Source of the DNA: Calothrix brevissima NIES-22 | GTDB taxonomy: Bacteria > Cyanobacteriota > Cyanobacteriia > Cyanobacteriales > Nostocaceae | Length of the DNA stretch: 64,000 nt | Assembly (NCBI RefSeq): GCF_002367995.1 | Contig: NZ_AP018207.1 | Span: 2,401,083 to 2,465,082 of the forward strand | Direction of reading: 5' to 3' | Shown: positions 1-8,749 of the stretch, one piece after another | How positions within the stretch are numbered: position 1 is the stretch's first letter | Layout of the letters: each line of letters begins with the position of its first letter | The notes under the pieces: generated by a model | The model's database searches: none | The model's input: only the letters and a program-made list of their open reading frames with translations | What the model was told of the DNA's origin: nothing | Made by a program: the position numbers and the translations under genes

Positions 1-900
1 CCCTTCCCTAGCATGGTAGGAACTGCGCACGAGGGGCGCGGAACGGACATGGCTAAATCCCATTTGCCATGCTTGCTTGCCAAGTTCGTCAAATTCTGTC
101 GGAGTCCAGTATTTTTGTACTGGTAGATGTTCTAAAGACGGGCGCATGTATTGCCCAATCGTCAGGCGATCGCATCCGACGGCGCGTAAATCGGCCATTG
201 TTTCGAGAACTTCTTCCACAGTTTCCCCATGTCCCAGCATTAAACCTGATTTAGTAGGGATTGAGGCATCCAGTTCTTTCACCATTGCCAGTACATGCAA
301 AGAGCGATCGTACTTGGCTCCCCGACGCACTGGCGCGGTTAAACGGCGCACTGTCTCAATATTATGGTTAAAACAAGCTGGCTTCGCTTTCACAACCATC
401 GCTATCCGTTGGCGTTGCCCTGCTTCCCCAGAGCCAGCACCACCCCAAAAGTCTGGTGTCAGCACTTCAATTTGCGTTTCTGGGTTCAATTGACGAATAG
501 TTTCCATTGTTTGGACAAAATGCCCTGCTCCTTGATCTGCTAAGTCATCACGGGCGACAGAAGTCAGCACCACATAACGTAATCCCAAAAGCTGCACTGC
601 CTCGGCTACCTTTTGCGGTTCTTCTGGGTCAATGGGCATTGGTGCATGACCTTTATCTACTTGACAAAATGCACAAGAACGTGTACAAGTAGGGCCCATT
701 AGTAAAAAAGTTGCAGTTTTTTGGGCATAGCATTCCCCACGGTTAGGGCAGCGTCCTTCTTCGCAAATTGTGTGAATTTGGCGCTGCTTAATAATGCGTT
801 GTACGGTAGAGATTTCGCTGGCTTTACCGATAGAACGACGCAGCCAGCTAGGCATAGCCATAATTTCTGACTTGAGTTGGGCTTGTTGTGACGAAGTCAT
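1..900 (-). CDS. lipA: Lipoyl synthase LipA (3' end cut by window edge)
   Basis: Radical SAM enzyme that inserts two sulfurs into octanoyl groups on lipoyl-dependent enzymes in the cytoplasm. Reading the minus strand from the ATG at 900 gives an unbroken 300-residue frame to the window edge. Near residue 40 is [14 protein letters not shown], the auxiliary [4Fe-4S] cysteine motif of LipA. It is followed by CTRSCAFCQ, the CX3CX2C radical SAM motif, and the frame ends near VRSSYHA, which is typical of the LipA C-terminus. LipA proteins are about 290-300 residues, so only the last few codons and the stop should lie outside. Upstream is a 258-bp gap shared with a divergent response regulator. Identity is very secure; only the 3' end is missing. 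Confidence 0.96.
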   Translation of the reverse strand, partial: MTSSQQAQLKSEIMAMPSWLRRSIGKASEISTVQRIIKQRQIHTICEEGRCPNRGECYAQKTATFLLMGPTCTRSCAFCQVDKGHAPMPIDPEEPQKVAEAVQLLGLRYVVLTSVARDDLADQGAGHFVQTMETIRQLNPETQIEVLTPDFWGGAGSGEAGQRQRIAMVVKAKPACFNHNIETVRRLTAPVRRGAKYDRSLHVLAMVKELDASIPTKSGLMLGHGETVEEVLETMADLRAVGCDRLTIGQYMRPSLEHLPVQKYWTPTEFDELGKQAWQMGFSHVRSAPLVRSSYHAREG

Positions 901-1158
901 AGAAATCCAAGCAAGATCCGAAGGTACTTTGGGGCAAGTTTCCTATGCTTTAAGGCAAGGTAAAAGCCTTAAATATCACCATGACACAATTTGCCAAGAA
1001 TATAGGCAGAAGTTTTTTCCAACACATTGGGGAACATCCCTTATACCGGAATATACTATCCCCCAATCAAGAGAAATTTTGGATATAGTGGGATAATTCT
1101 CAAGGTCAATCGGCAATGTTGCCATCTCCATCCATAGTTTTTGTTAGAGTAATCAGTC

Positions 1159-1797
1159 GTGGCAAGTAATAAAATCTTAGTTATTGATGACACCACAGTT
1201 GTCAGAGTAAAAGTACGAGAAATGCTGCCTCCTGGCAATTTCGAGGTTGTAGAAGCGAAAGACGGGATGGAAGGACTCAATTTCATCCTGCAAGAAAAAT
1301 TTAGCTTGATCATGTTAGATTTTCTCTTACCCAAAATGAGTGGTTGGGAAGTTTTCCAACACATTCAATCTCAACCGGAATTAAGGAAAATTCCCTTAGT
1401 TATGATGTCTGGGCGCAAGGAAGAGGTAACGGAGAAAATATCCGAACCCTTTGAGTATTTTGAATTTTTGGGTAAGCCCTTCGATCAAAAGCAACTCATT
1501 AGCGCGATTAAATCAGCAATGACAAAAGCTAAACAGGTACGCCCAGAACCTACTTTAGTTGGTGCAGGGGCGACTGTTCATCATCCTCCAGCATCGGTTG
1601 CTGTTAATGGTAATAGCACGGTAACAAGTTCTAGTACTGGTAATGGAGCAGTTAAACCTGCTGTTGCGGAATCATCTGCTTCTGCGGCGGAAATTGAAAT
1701 GCTCAATGAAAAAATTACCAAGATGCAAGCAGAAATTGATAGTTTGAAGAAACAGTTAACTCAGGTTGTGACATTTATTAAACAAAAAATCAAATAG
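1159..1797 (+). CDS. Response regulator, receiver domain with C-terminal coiled coil
   Basis: A 212-residue protein starting at GTG. Residues 5-125 form a CheY-like receiver. The acidic pair is in VIDD, the likely phospho-acceptor is the Asp of IMLDFLLPKMSGW, the Ser position is in MMSGR, and the conserved Lys is in FLGKPFD. After a Ser/Thr/Ala/Gly-rich linker (about 135-175), the end (about 180-212) is a short heptad-rich helix, EMLNEKITKMQAEIDSLKKQ, probably a coiled coil for oligomerisation. There is no DNA-binding domain, so it probably acts through protein contacts. No kinase gene lies beside it. A hairpin about 230 bp downstream may end the transcript. The partner and process cannot be read from the sequence. 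Confidence 0.85.
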   Translation: MASNKILVIDDTTVVRVKVREMLPPGNFEVVEAKDGMEGLNFILQEKFSLIMLDFLLPKMSGWEVFQHIQSQPELRKIPLVMMSGRKEEVTEKISEPFEYFEFLGKPFDQKQLISAIKSAMTKAKQVRPEPTLVGAGATVHHPPASVAVNGNSTVTSSSTGNGAVKPAVAESSASAAEIEMLNEKITKMQAEIDSLKKQLTQVVTFIKQKIK

Positions 1798-2029
1798 CAT
1801 TTGAGTTAGTTAGGAGTAACTTTTGTTAATCCAAAAAGTTACTAATTGATTGTTGATTTCACAAAAATAGTTCAGTAGTTGATTGACAGCCTCTGGCGTC
1901 TTCTCGCGGGGTAGCAAGTGGCTTTCAACTAGCAGCATCATTAGGATATGATTTTTATCCTCTAGTTGTGGGATTGTATCGTTGGTTTCTCTTTGGAAAA
2001 TAGATGTGGTGACTATAAATCAAAAGAAT

Positions 2030-2056
2030 ACAAGCCCCATAAATTTTGGGGCTTGT
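2030..2056. terminator. Hairpin, probable transcription terminator
   Basis: Arms ACAAGCCCC (2030-2038) and GGGGCTTGT (2048-2056) pair perfectly over 9 bp around a 9-nt A/T loop, followed by AATTTT. The GC-rich base and following T tract fit a rho-independent terminator for plus-strand transcription from the response regulator gene, although it is 230 bp downstream. Confidence 0.55.
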
Positions 2057-2085
2057 AATTTTGCATTGCGATTCTAAGTTGAGTC

Positions 2086-2295
2086 ATTACCAATCGTGGT
2101 ATAGAAATATCTGATGAAAGCAAACAGGGCATATTTGCGGAATTGTTTACCACTAAGCTATTTGGTAAGGTGATTCAATATACAATCAAACAAACGATCC
2201 AAAGCTTGCTCTCAAGTCGCGGTTGGTTGCTAAGTATTGTAAGTTACCAAATAATTGGGAAAAATCTCTGGCTTTTAGCTGATGCGATCGCCTGA
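2086..2295 (+). pseudogene. Relic of a histidine kinase ATP-binding domain
   Basis: An open plus-strand frame of 69 codons without a plausible start resembles the end of a cyanobacterial HATPase domain. It begins ITNRGIEISDESKQGIF and continues to FTTK, matching the usual NNGIGISEE-x-IFxPFFTTK pattern. Later come LSIVSYQII and NLW, matching the usual GLSISYQIIxxxHGGxL pattern. The glycine-rich lid is scrambled by about 20 unrelated residues and the final strand is missing. This is therefore a decayed fragment, not a working kinase. The match is by pattern only. Confidence 0.55.
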
Positions 2296-2370
2296 TTTCT
2301 AATGAGATGATGATAATTCCTTAAGTCGGCAACCGTCGTTGTTGTCTACAATAAAAATAAACACAGTTAT

Positions 2371-2395
2371 CAATACAACCTCTGCGGTTGTATTG
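2371..2395 (+). promoter_or_regulatory. Perfect 10-bp hairpin in the leader of the glycine-zipper gene
   Basis: CAATACAACC (2371-2380) and GGTTGTATTG (2386-2395) are exact reverse complements around the loop TCTGC, 31 nt before the ATG at 2427. It lies where a 5' leader structure or a regulator-binding dyad would sit. No T tract follows, so a terminator is unlikely. Function unknown. Confidence 0.45.
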
Positions 2396-2426
2396 CGATC
2401 GTTTGATGTTTTGAGAAATTATCACT

Positions 2427-2837
2427 ATGAATCCCATCTTAAAACGCACAATTCTACCAGGTTTAATGGCTGCAAGTTTAGCCGGTGGTACCTTAGTGCC
2501 GGCTCAACCAGCTTCGGCTGATATTTTAAAAGATATCGGCATTGGTGCTGGTGCTGGTGTAGTATCTGGTGCTGTTAGAGGGCGTGGTTCGGTTGTCAAC
2601 AATGCTGTCAAAGGTGCAGCTGCGGGTGCGGCTGTGAATGCAGTACATGGTACCAGAAGACAGGCCAGAAATCGCCGAGTTGGTAACTTAGGTCAAGATA
2701 TGGCTGTTGGTGCAGCCGCTAGTACAGTTACAGGTATCATTCTTCATGGTACCAAGGATACTTTAGGTGATGCAGTTGATGGCGCTGCTGCGGGTGCGGC
2801 GATTAATGGCATTAGAAATGGACAAAGAAATCGGTAA
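2427..2837 (+). CDS. Secreted glycine-zipper protein, function unknown
   Basis: A 136-residue protein with an N-terminal signal peptide: Lys/Arg, a hydrophobic core, then a probable cut after QPASA near residue 31. The mature part contains three glycine/alanine zipper segments (GIGAGAGVVSGAV, AVKGAAAGAAVNAV and AVDGAAAGAAINGI) separated by Arg-rich loops (RRQARNRR). Such zippers pack as helical hairpins in membranes and occur in small outer-membrane or periplasmic proteins. The gene is monocistronic, with a leader hairpin upstream and a strong dyad downstream. Location in the envelope is inferred. No enzymatic motif is present. Confidence 0.8.
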   Translation: MNPILKRTILPGLMAASLAGGTLVPAQPASADILKDIGIGAGAGVVSGAVRGRGSVVNNAVKGAAAGAAVNAVHGTRRQARNRRVGNLGQDMAVGAAASTVTGIILHGTKDTLGDAVDGAAAGAAINGIRNGQRNR

Positions 2838-2840
2838 TTT

Positions 2841-2888
2841 GTAATTCATAATTTGTAGCTAAGGCATTAATTACGAATTATGAATTAC
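2841..2888. repeat. 13-bp inverted repeat after the glycine-zipper gene
   Basis: GTAATTCATAATT at 2841-2853 and its exact reverse complement AATTATGAATTAC at 2876-2888 are separated by 22 nt. AT-rich dyads built on GTAATTC/GAATTAC are common between cyanobacterial genes and may be remains of small mobile palindromes. Confidence 0.5.
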
Positions 2889-2926
2889 GGATTTAGTTGT
2901 GGGTTTAATTGATTTAACTCCCATAT

Positions 2927-2961
2927 AATTTAAGGGTTTAGCCGTGCTAAACCCTTAAATT
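2927..2961. terminator. Perfect 16-bp hairpin between convergent genes
   Basis: AATTTAAGGGTTTAGC (2927-2942) and GCTAAACCCTTAAATT (2946-2961) pair perfectly with a CGT loop. It lies between the plus-strand gene ending at 2837 and the minus-strand gene ending at 3092. The A/T-flanked stem gives a T tract in either direction, as expected of a bidirectional terminator. Confidence 0.7.
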
Positions 2962-3091
2962 ATCTATGACTAATAATCTTGCTACCAATCCCCTAAGTTT
3001 AATGAGGAAGATTTTTCTGTTACTGGATTTTCTTTCGCTTTAAATATTAAATTGATACACCCGTGAGAATTTAAGCTAAGAAATATGATAC

Positions 3092-3286
3092 TTACTTGCC
3101 TTTTAGGGCTTGTCTAAAGTTGCGCCGATAGGATTTATTAGCTACAAATAAAGCGGGCCACAGTAAAGATAAACCTATACGATTAGGTAGGCTGCGGGTA
3201 AAGTGAGTCCGCTCGAAACCATTCCAAAACTTCCAAGCACCATAGATATAGCCTGCAATTAACCCAATTATAATTAACTTAATCAT
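3092..3286 (-). CDS. Small membrane-anchored protein, unknown
   Basis: A 64-residue product. Residues 2-20 (IKLIIIGLIAGYIYGAW) form one hydrophobic segment with Gly spacing, followed by a basic tail containing RTHFTRSLPNRIG and ending KSYRRNFRQALKGK. The charge pattern predicts a single-span protein with a cytoplasmic basic tail. It faces the glycine-zipper gene convergently across a terminator hairpin. No family recognised. Codon use and the clear membrane/basic layout suggest a real gene, but this is not proven. Confidence 0.6.
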   Translation of the reverse strand: MIKLIIIGLIAGYIYGAWKFWNGFERTHFTRSLPNRIGLSLLWPALFVANKSYRRNFRQALKGK

Positions 3287-3886
3287 TCTTATAACTCCCA
3301 GAGGAACTTTTTAGTTGTTCGGTAAGCGAGTGACTTAACGCTACATTCTCTTATTCCAGTTTAGAGTAGGCTTTGACATCGTAGCTAGTCGCGATCGCAC
3401 GCACAATGCAAAAATCAACAATTCACTACATCAAGACTTTTCTCTAGTAGCCTCATCTAGAAAAATAAGTATATATACTATGTTAATTTAGATACCTCTT
3501 GCGGGTGTTCCTGAAATATCAACATTTCTATAAGGCTAGATTCTCTTCCCTGGAAGGGGTAGGATTCTTGTTTGAACTAGCAAATTTTATTATACCCATA
3601 GTTATGCGATCGCTTCTAAAGCCAGAGGAGATTAAGAATATCTCAGGGAAATAGAAAAAGCTTGTATTTTGCTCAAATAGAGATTTTTTTGAGCAACTTT
3701 CTATACATTTATAACAAATTGGGTAAATAAACGGACAATTTTTGGTATATTTTCGAGTCCTATATAATCTGCTTGCAGGAAATTTGGCGTGATTACAGCA
3801 ATTTCAACCTCTCTGTGCTAAATCTTTGCCAATTAACCAACTGCAAATTTGTTACATATATCCCCTAAATAAGGTAAGTCTACATA
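3287..3886. other. AT-rich intergenic region without a recognisable gene
   Basis: Six hundred bases without a convincing reading frame on either strand. It contains HIP1-type octamers near 3390 and 3606 and AT-rich DNA that may hold promoters for the flanking divergent genes. No strong inverted repeat was seen. Confidence 0.6.
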
Positions 3887-4548
3887 ATGCAAAATCAAAA
3901 CGATTCTCTTAGTCAGCAGTCAGAATCGGCTCGTTCCCAAATTCTTAATTCCTACCTGACAACCATTGAAGATAGTTTTCGAGATAACTATTCTCAACTC
4001 AAACTTATCAATTATGGTACAGGCTCAGGAAAGACTCATCAATTGTTTCAAGGTATATATCAAACAATTCAAAAGCATCCAGATACTGTGATAATCGGCA
4101 TATATGTTGCCCCATTAAGAGAACATTTATGTGTTCCCACTTCAATTAGTAGGCAATATTCAGATATTCCCGTCTATAAGTTAAATTCTTTAGAAATGAA
4201 AACGACGGATGAGTATATTAAATTATATAAAAAATGGATACCTGCAATGAAATTCAACCCATTAACAGAATAAAAAATATGATAGGTTTGGATTTACATA
4301 ACGAAATATTTGTTCAGTATTATGTTCCGCCTGCTAAAAATATTGATGGTACAGTGAAAAGAGGGTTTAGAGTTTATCACTTGATTGGAAAGACATATTC
4401 TGGCGAGTCAATTCAGACATCTGAACTAATTGAACATACCATGACAGCTTTACATTTTAGTACGCTAACTCAAAATATTTTAAAGATAAGTGATAATAGT
4501 CAATCATCTTTACTACAAAAATTTGCCAAGATTTTAATTGAGAATTAG
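3887..4548 (+). pseudogene. Broken P-loop ATPase/helicase-like gene
   Basis: Two overlapping frames seem to belong to one decayed gene. The first (3887-4273, 128 codons) contains LINYGTGSGKTHQLF, a clear Walker A motif of the kind found near the start of DEAD-like or type III restriction helicases, then ends at a stop. The second (4234-4548) runs in the -1 frame with no good start and carries beta-rich sequence (EIFVQYYVPPAKN, GFRVYHLIGKTY). No DEAD box, motif III or motif VI is visible, so most of the catalytic core has been lost, by internal deletion plus frameshift. A short functional ATPase cannot be excluded. No partner genes are nearby. Confidence 0.5.
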
Positions 4549-5069
4549 GAACAAGCTAAACGTTAATTATACAACATTCATTTTGGGTTGTTGATGAACT
4601 GAAAATTTGAGCAAGAACTAGAAGTGTTAGAATAACAGTCCTAGTTGAATGTGGCATTTGTCTAAATGGTAAGTGCTTTGCCGACTTGATTGTAGAGTTT
4701 GCTATCTCAAATTACGTCATGATTTTTAGTGGTGAAAGTTTTATTGTAGTGATGCAGAGGATGGTAAAAGTTGTTGTACCAGCTTGAATGAAATCACATA
4801 GCTGGCGAGTATAAGCGGTGTTATACAGTAGATCCCAGGCGATCGCGGCTTTAGTACTGAGGAAGTGTAAACTATGATGCTGTTGTTCTGAGTCTGCGGA
4901 AATTTACGATGGGTAGGATGTAGTATCGTGAAATCTTTTTTGCTTTCAGGATACTACTGATGGGGTTTCTGCTCTAATAGTTGTAGTTGAAAGAAATAGT
5001 TGTCAGAAAAACACAACGTATATTGCGGGTATTAAAGCAGCAAATGCTGCAAATAGCTAAGGAGGATTT
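4549..5069. other. Intergenic region with one open minus-strand stretch
   Basis: No confident gene. On the minus strand, 4903-4715 stays open for 63 codons without a start and encodes protein-like sequence such as LSTKAAIAWDLLYNTAYTRQ. I do not recognise it. It may be a decayed gene end. The last bases carry AAGGAGG, the ribosome-binding site of the next gene. Confidence 0.5.
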
Positions 5070-7601
5070 ATGCGTGCAGTGCTGATGGCAGGCGGTTCGG
5101 GAACGCGGCTTCGTCCCTTAACTTGTGATTTGCCCAAACCAATGGTGCCAATCTTAAATCGACCAATTGCCGAACATATTATTAATCTCCTCAAACGGCA
5201 TCAAATTACAGAAGTCATTGCGACTCTGCATTATTTACCAGATGTCTTGCGTGACTACTTTCAAGATGGCGGTGATTTTGGCGTGCAGATGACCTATGCT
5301 GTGGAAGAAGACCAACCTTTAGGTACAGCAGGTTGTGTAAAAAATATTGCCGAACTGCTAGATGAAACTTTTTTAGTAATTAGCGGCGATAGTGTCACCG
5401 ATTTTGATTTAACAGCCGCGATCCAATTTCACAAACAAAACAAATCAAAAGCTACTTTAATTTTAACCCGCGTGCCCAACCCGATTGAGTTTGGGGTGGT
5501 AATTACTGATGAAGATGGTCGCATTAATCGATTTTTAGAAAAACCTTCTACTAGTGAAATTTTCTCGGATACAGTTAATACTGGTACTTATATTCTCGAG
5601 CCAGAAGTTTTAGAATATTTACCAGATAATACAGAAACAGATTTTTCTAAAGATTTATTTCCTTTATTACTAGCAAAAAATGAGCCAATGTATGGTTACA
5701 TTGCTCAAGGTTATTGGTGCGATGTCGGTCATTTAGATGCTTATAGAGAGGCGCAATATGATGCCCTGTATGGTAAGGTAAAACTCGATTTTCCTTACAC
5801 AGAAATTTCTCCAGGTATTTGGAAGGGTCAAAATACTTATATCGATCACACGGCAACAATCGAAAGTCCAGCAGTAATTGGTGATAATTGCCGGATTGGT
5901 GCCAGGGTACAAATTGAACCGGGAACTGTGATTGGCGATAATGTAACGATCGCAGCTGATGCTAATTTGAAACGTCCGATTGTTTGGAATGGGGCAATTA
6001 TTGGCGAAGAAGCCCAGCTTTCCGCTTGCGTGATTTCCCGTGGTACCCGTGTTGATCGTCGTGCCCATGTATTAGAAGCTTCTGTAGTAGGTTCGTTATC
6101 TACGGTGGGTGAAGAAGCCCAAATTAGCCCTGGAATTAGAGTTTGGCCAAGTAAAAAAATTGAGTCAGGTGCTGTTTTAAACATTAACTTGATTTGGGGG
6201 AATACTGCCCAAAGAAATTTATTCGGGCAACGTGGTGTGCAAGGATTAGCGAATATTGATATCACCCCAGAATTTTCGGTGAAGTTGGGCGCAGCTTACG
6301 GTTCGACTTTAAAGCCAGGTTCTAAGGTGGCGGTTTCTCGCGATCAGCGCAATGTGTCGCGCATGGTAACGCGATCGCTAATTGCGGGTTTAATGTCAGT
6401 CGGGATTGATATTCAAAACCTAGACGCCACAGCTGTACCTATCGCCCGCACAGTTATACCGATTATGGGCGTAGCTGGCGGTATTCACGTGCGCGTTCAC
6501 CCCGATCGCCCTGACTATATCCTGATTGAATTTATGGATAATAAGGGGATTAATATCAGCAAAGCCCAAGAAAAGAAAATTGAAGGGGCTTATTTTAAAG
6601 AAGATATGCGCCGCGCCCAAATTCATGAAATTGGCGATGTTGCCTATCCTAGCCAAATCAATGACACTTACTGCACTGCTTTTGAGAAATTATTACATGT
6701 TTCTACTCTTAGCAACAGTCGCGCTAAAGTGGTGATTGACTATGTTTATGCGGTATCTGGGGCTGTATTACCGCAAATGTTAGATAAATTTGGGGCTGAT
6801 GCGGTAGTTTTAAACGCTAGCTTGAATAAAAGCGCTGTCTCGACTGCGGAGAGGGAAGGACTGTTAACTCAGTTGGGACATGTGGTGGAAGCACTGAAAG
6901 CTAACTTTGGCGTTCAGGTATCGGCGAATGGCGAACAGCTAATTTTAGTTGATGAATCCGGTGCGCCGATTCGCGGGGAAATGTTAACTGCATTGATGGT
7001 AGACATGATTTTAACCTCTAACCCCAGGGGTACGGTAGTTGTGCCAGTTCATGCTTCCAGTGCGGTGGAACAAGTCGCCCGTCGCCATGATGGTAAAGTT
7101 ATCCGCACTAAAGCTAACCCGACAGCTTTAATGGAGGCTTCGCAAAAATATAGTCATGTGGTGTTGGCTGGTAGTGGCGATACTGGTTTTATCTTTCCCC
7201 AACTGCATCCAGGATTTGATGCGATGTTCTGCATTGCTAAGATAATTGAGATGCTGACAATTCAAGAGCGATCGCTCGCTACTGTGCGCACCGAATTACC
7301 CCGCGTGGTTCACAGAACCCATACAATCCGTTGTCCTTGGAGTGCTAAAGGCGCACTCATGCGTTATTTAGTCGAAACTCACCCCGCCCAACATTTAGAA
7401 TTAATCGATGGGGTGAAAATTGGTCAGCCCTATGATGATAGTTGGCTGTTAGTTTTACCAGATGCTAGCGAGCCAGTAGTACATTTGTATGCAAATAGTA
7501 ATGAGCGCGATTGGGTAGATGAAACTTTAAGAAACTACCGCGCCCGCGTGCAAACGTTTATTGAAAGACAACAAGAACAGCATCCGGTGGAAGTGCAATA
7601 A
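5070..7601 (+). CDS. Sugar-1-phosphate nucleotidyltransferase fused to a phosphomannomutase-like domain
   Basis: An 843-residue fusion preceded by a strong AAGGAGG site 5 nt before ATG. Residues 1-235 are a nucleotidyltransferase with the signature [13 protein letters not shown] and the LPKPMVPI loop, as in GDP-mannose pyrophosphorylases. Residues 250-370 are hexapeptide repeats (left-handed beta helix). Residues 385-820 align with the phosphohexomutase fold. The N-terminal half probably makes an NDP-sugar (GDP-mannose class) for cell-surface polysaccharide. The mutase half looks inactive: the phosphoserine loop, normally TASHNP, reads HPDRPD near residue 477, and the DGDxDR metal loop reads GSGDTG near 700. 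Related cyanobacterial fusions exist. A regulatory or structural role for the second half is inference. Confidence 0.85.
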   Translation: MRAVLMAGGSGTRLRPLTCDLPKPMVPILNRPIAEHIINLLKRHQITEVIATLHYLPDVLRDYFQDGGDFGVQMTYAVEEDQPLGTAGCVKNIAELLDETFLVISGDSVTDFDLTAAIQFHKQNKSKATLILTRVPNPIEFGVVITDEDGRINRFLEKPSTSEIFSDTVNTGTYILEPEVLEYLPDNTETDFSKDLFPLLLAKNEPMYGYIAQGYWCDVGHLDAYREAQYDALYGKVKLDFPYTEISPGIWKGQNTYIDHTATIESPAVIGDNCRIGARVQIEPGTVIGDNVTIAADANLKRPIVWNGAIIGEEAQLSACVISRGTRVDRRAHVLEASVVGSLSTVGEEAQISPGIRVWPSKKIESGAVLNINLIWGNTAQRNLFGQRGVQGLANIDITPEFSVKLGAAYGSTLKPGSKVAVSRDQRNVSRMVTRSLIAGLMSVGIDIQNLDATAVPIARTVIPIMGVAGGIHVRVHPDRPDYILIEFMDNKGINISKAQEKKIEGAYFKEDMRRAQIHEIGDVAYPSQINDTYCTAFEKLLHVSTLSNSRAKVVIDYVYAVSGAVLPQMLDKFGADAVVLNASLNKSAVSTAEREGLLTQLGHVVEALKANFGVQVSANGEQLILVDESGAPIRGEMLTALMVDMILTSNPRGTVVVPVHASSAVEQVARRHDGKVIRTKANPTALMEASQKYSHVVLAGSGDTGFIFPQLHPGFDAMFCIAKIIEMLTIQERSLATVRTELPRVVHRTHTIRCPWSAKGALMRYLVETHPAQHLELIDGVKIGQPYDDSWLLVLPDASEPVVHLYANSNERDWVDETLRNYRARVQTFIERQQEQHPVEVQ

Positions 7602-7624
7602 GCTGTACATCAATATATTCTAGA

Positions 7625-7645
7625 GGGCATGGCACTGCCATGCCC
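7625..7645. terminator. 10-bp palindromic hairpin between convergent genes
   Basis: GGGCATGGCA (7625-7634) and TGCCATGCCC (7636-7645) pair perfectly around one base. It sits between the end of the plus-strand fusion gene and the end of the minus-strand gene at 7685. It may act as a terminator, though a good T tract is lacking. Similar GGGCATGGCA dyads are scattered in cyanobacterial genomes. Confidence 0.5.
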
Positions 7646-7684
7646 CTACTGTTGCATTCTTTTTGCAAATTGATATTAAATAAA

Positions 7685-8035
7685 TTACTCCTTCCTGTTG
7701 AGTAAGGATTCAAATTCGGCTTGTAAGGCTGTGAAATCTGCCACTCTGGCTACTAGTAAGTTATCTCTGCCAGCATCGGTTAAGCGTCTTTTCCAATAGT
7801 TAATGCTGTCTGAATTATGTAACCAAAATTGAATTACTGTATCTACGACTCGATCTAGCTCCCATCCCCACTTTGTAGGGATTGTTTCTAGAGATTCTAA
7901 AAAAGCATCTAAGGTACAAATATGGCTTCCTAAATATTCTATACCTTGAGGCTGTGATTGGCTCTGGCTCTGTTGTTGTTGATTAAAAAAATGTAAAACT
8001 GGAGATACTCCTACAATATCAAAAGTATATTTCAT
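7685..8035 (-). CDS. Conserved-looking 116-residue protein, unknown
   Basis: A soluble-looking protein with no signal peptide or membrane segment. It starts MKYTFDIVGVSPVLHFF, then a low-complexity Gln/Ser run (QQQQSQSQSQPQG, about residues 19-31), a middle part with WGWELDRVVDTVIQFW, and a C-terminal half rich in charged helix. No enzyme motif or family is recognised. The next upstream element on its strand is an exact CIRCE operator, 139 bp before the start codon, so heat-shock (HrcA) control is possible. The gene ends convergently with the fused nucleotidyltransferase gene. Confidence 0.65.
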   Translation of the reverse strand: MKYTFDIVGVSPVLHFFNQQQQSQSQSQPQGIEYLGSHICTLDAFLESLETIPTKWGWELDRVVDTVIQFWLHNSDSINYWKRRLTDAGRDNLLVARVADFTALQAEFESLLNRKE

Positions 8036-8368
8036 TCCAGTCCTCCCGATTATTAATCGATTATATGAAAACTTCGTTTTAATAGCAATAATTATGTCTT
8101 AATTTTTCTATTTTGGCATCCCTAAAAATGATAATTTTTGCTGATATTCTCAAAGTCAAAATTTATTTATAAATTAGCACTCTCTGACTTTGAGTGCTAA
8201 TTTTTTAGCTGTTATATTGTGGACTTAATAAAGAGTTTTAAACATTAAATTATGACTGTCACCTATCTTTAATAATTATTTAAGATTCCTGGGTAATTAT
8301 CCAGATAAGTCAAGCCTATGATGTCAAAGTCAACTGCCGATACAAGCGCAAATTGTCGCCAAGCCTGA
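8036..8368. other. Intergenic region holding an orphan CIRCE operator
   Basis: No gene is visible. The main content is the CIRCE dyad at 8174-8200 and AT-rich flanks that contain possible promoter hexamers in both directions. There is no groES or groEL reading frame on either side. Confidence 0.7.
8174..8200. promoter_or_regulatory. CIRCE operator (HrcA-binding site)
   Basis: TTAGCACTC (8174-8182), a 9-nt spacer, and GAGTGCTAA (8192-8200) exactly match the CIRCE consensus TTAGCACTC-N9-GAGTGCTAA bound by the heat-shock repressor HrcA. In cyanobacteria CIRCE normally sits before groESL or groEL2. Here the nearest starts are the 116-residue minus-strand gene 139 bp away and, on the plus strand, only a broken receiver domain. 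Possible promoter parts are TTGCTG plus TATAAA on the plus side, and TTGACT plus AATTAT 17 nt apart on the minus side. Confidence 0.9.
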
Positions 8369-8608
8369 TTTCTGATTAGTGATATTGGAATGCCTCAAAT
8401 CGATGGTTATATGCTCGCCCAACAAATTCGCGCCTTACCACCAGAACAGGGAGGGAATATTCCCGCGATCGCCTTAACTGCCTATGCAGGCGAAATCGAC
8501 CACAAACAAGCGATCGCCGCAGGTTTTCAGCGACATATCCCCAAATCCATCGAGCCACATCTGTTACTTAGAGCGATCGCACAGTTAATTCCCAAATTGC
8601 CAGCCTAG
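8369..8608 (+). pseudogene. C-terminal fragment of a response-regulator receiver domain
   Basis: The frame opens right after a stop at 8366 and reads LISDIGMPQIDGYMLAQQIR, which contains the phospho-acceptor Asp and the following conserved MPxxDGY. It continues with IPAIALTAYAG (the Ala/Thr segment) and a conserved Lys in HIPKSIEP, then stops. The first half of the receiver fold, with the acidic pair, is missing. The bases just before (AAGCCTGAT) would encode the expected KPD in another frame, which points to a frameshift. This is the type of receiver found at the end of hybrid histidine kinases. An ATG at 8390 exists, but the product could not fold as a full receiver. Confidence 0.7.
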
Positions 8609-8643
8609 AGATTTTTAGGCAGGGGGGCAGGGGAGAAAACTGT

Positions 8644-8671
8644 GTCAACAGTCAACAGTCAACAGTCAACA
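8644..8671. repeat. Short tandem repeat, GTCAACA x4
   Basis: Four perfect heptamers. The same unit appears at 28914-28941 and, on the opposite strand, at 54841-54861. Such heptamer STRRs are a known trait of heterocystous cyanobacteria. Confidence 0.9.
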
Positions 8672-8721
8672 ACTTAAACAGAATAATTTATTTTTTAGAG
8701 TTCCCTCAAACCCTAAAAGCC

Positions 8722-8749
8722 AAAAAAAACCTCAGCAGTCAAGCTGAGG
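8722..8749 (-). terminator. Hairpin with T tract on the minus strand
   Basis: CCTCAG (8730-8735) and CTGAGG (8744-8749) form a 6-bp stem. An A8 run precedes it on the plus strand, giving stem plus T tract for minus-strand transcription. No minus-strand gene lies just upstream, so it may end antisense or stray transcripts. Confidence 0.4.

Larger units (their letters stand above)
1798..2426. other. Intergenic stretch with terminator-like hairpin, kinase relic and leader hairpin
   Basis: No intact gene is visible in these 629 bp. They hold a strong hairpin at 2030-2056, an open frame at 2086-2295 that resembles the decayed end of a histidine kinase, and a hairpin at 2371-2395 just before the next start codon. 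Each is listed separately. Confidence 0.7.

Noticed and set aside
1-692. Plus-strand frames in the first 700 bases
   Set aside because: They lie antisense to lipA, whose minus-strand frame is complete and carries all LipA cysteine motifs.
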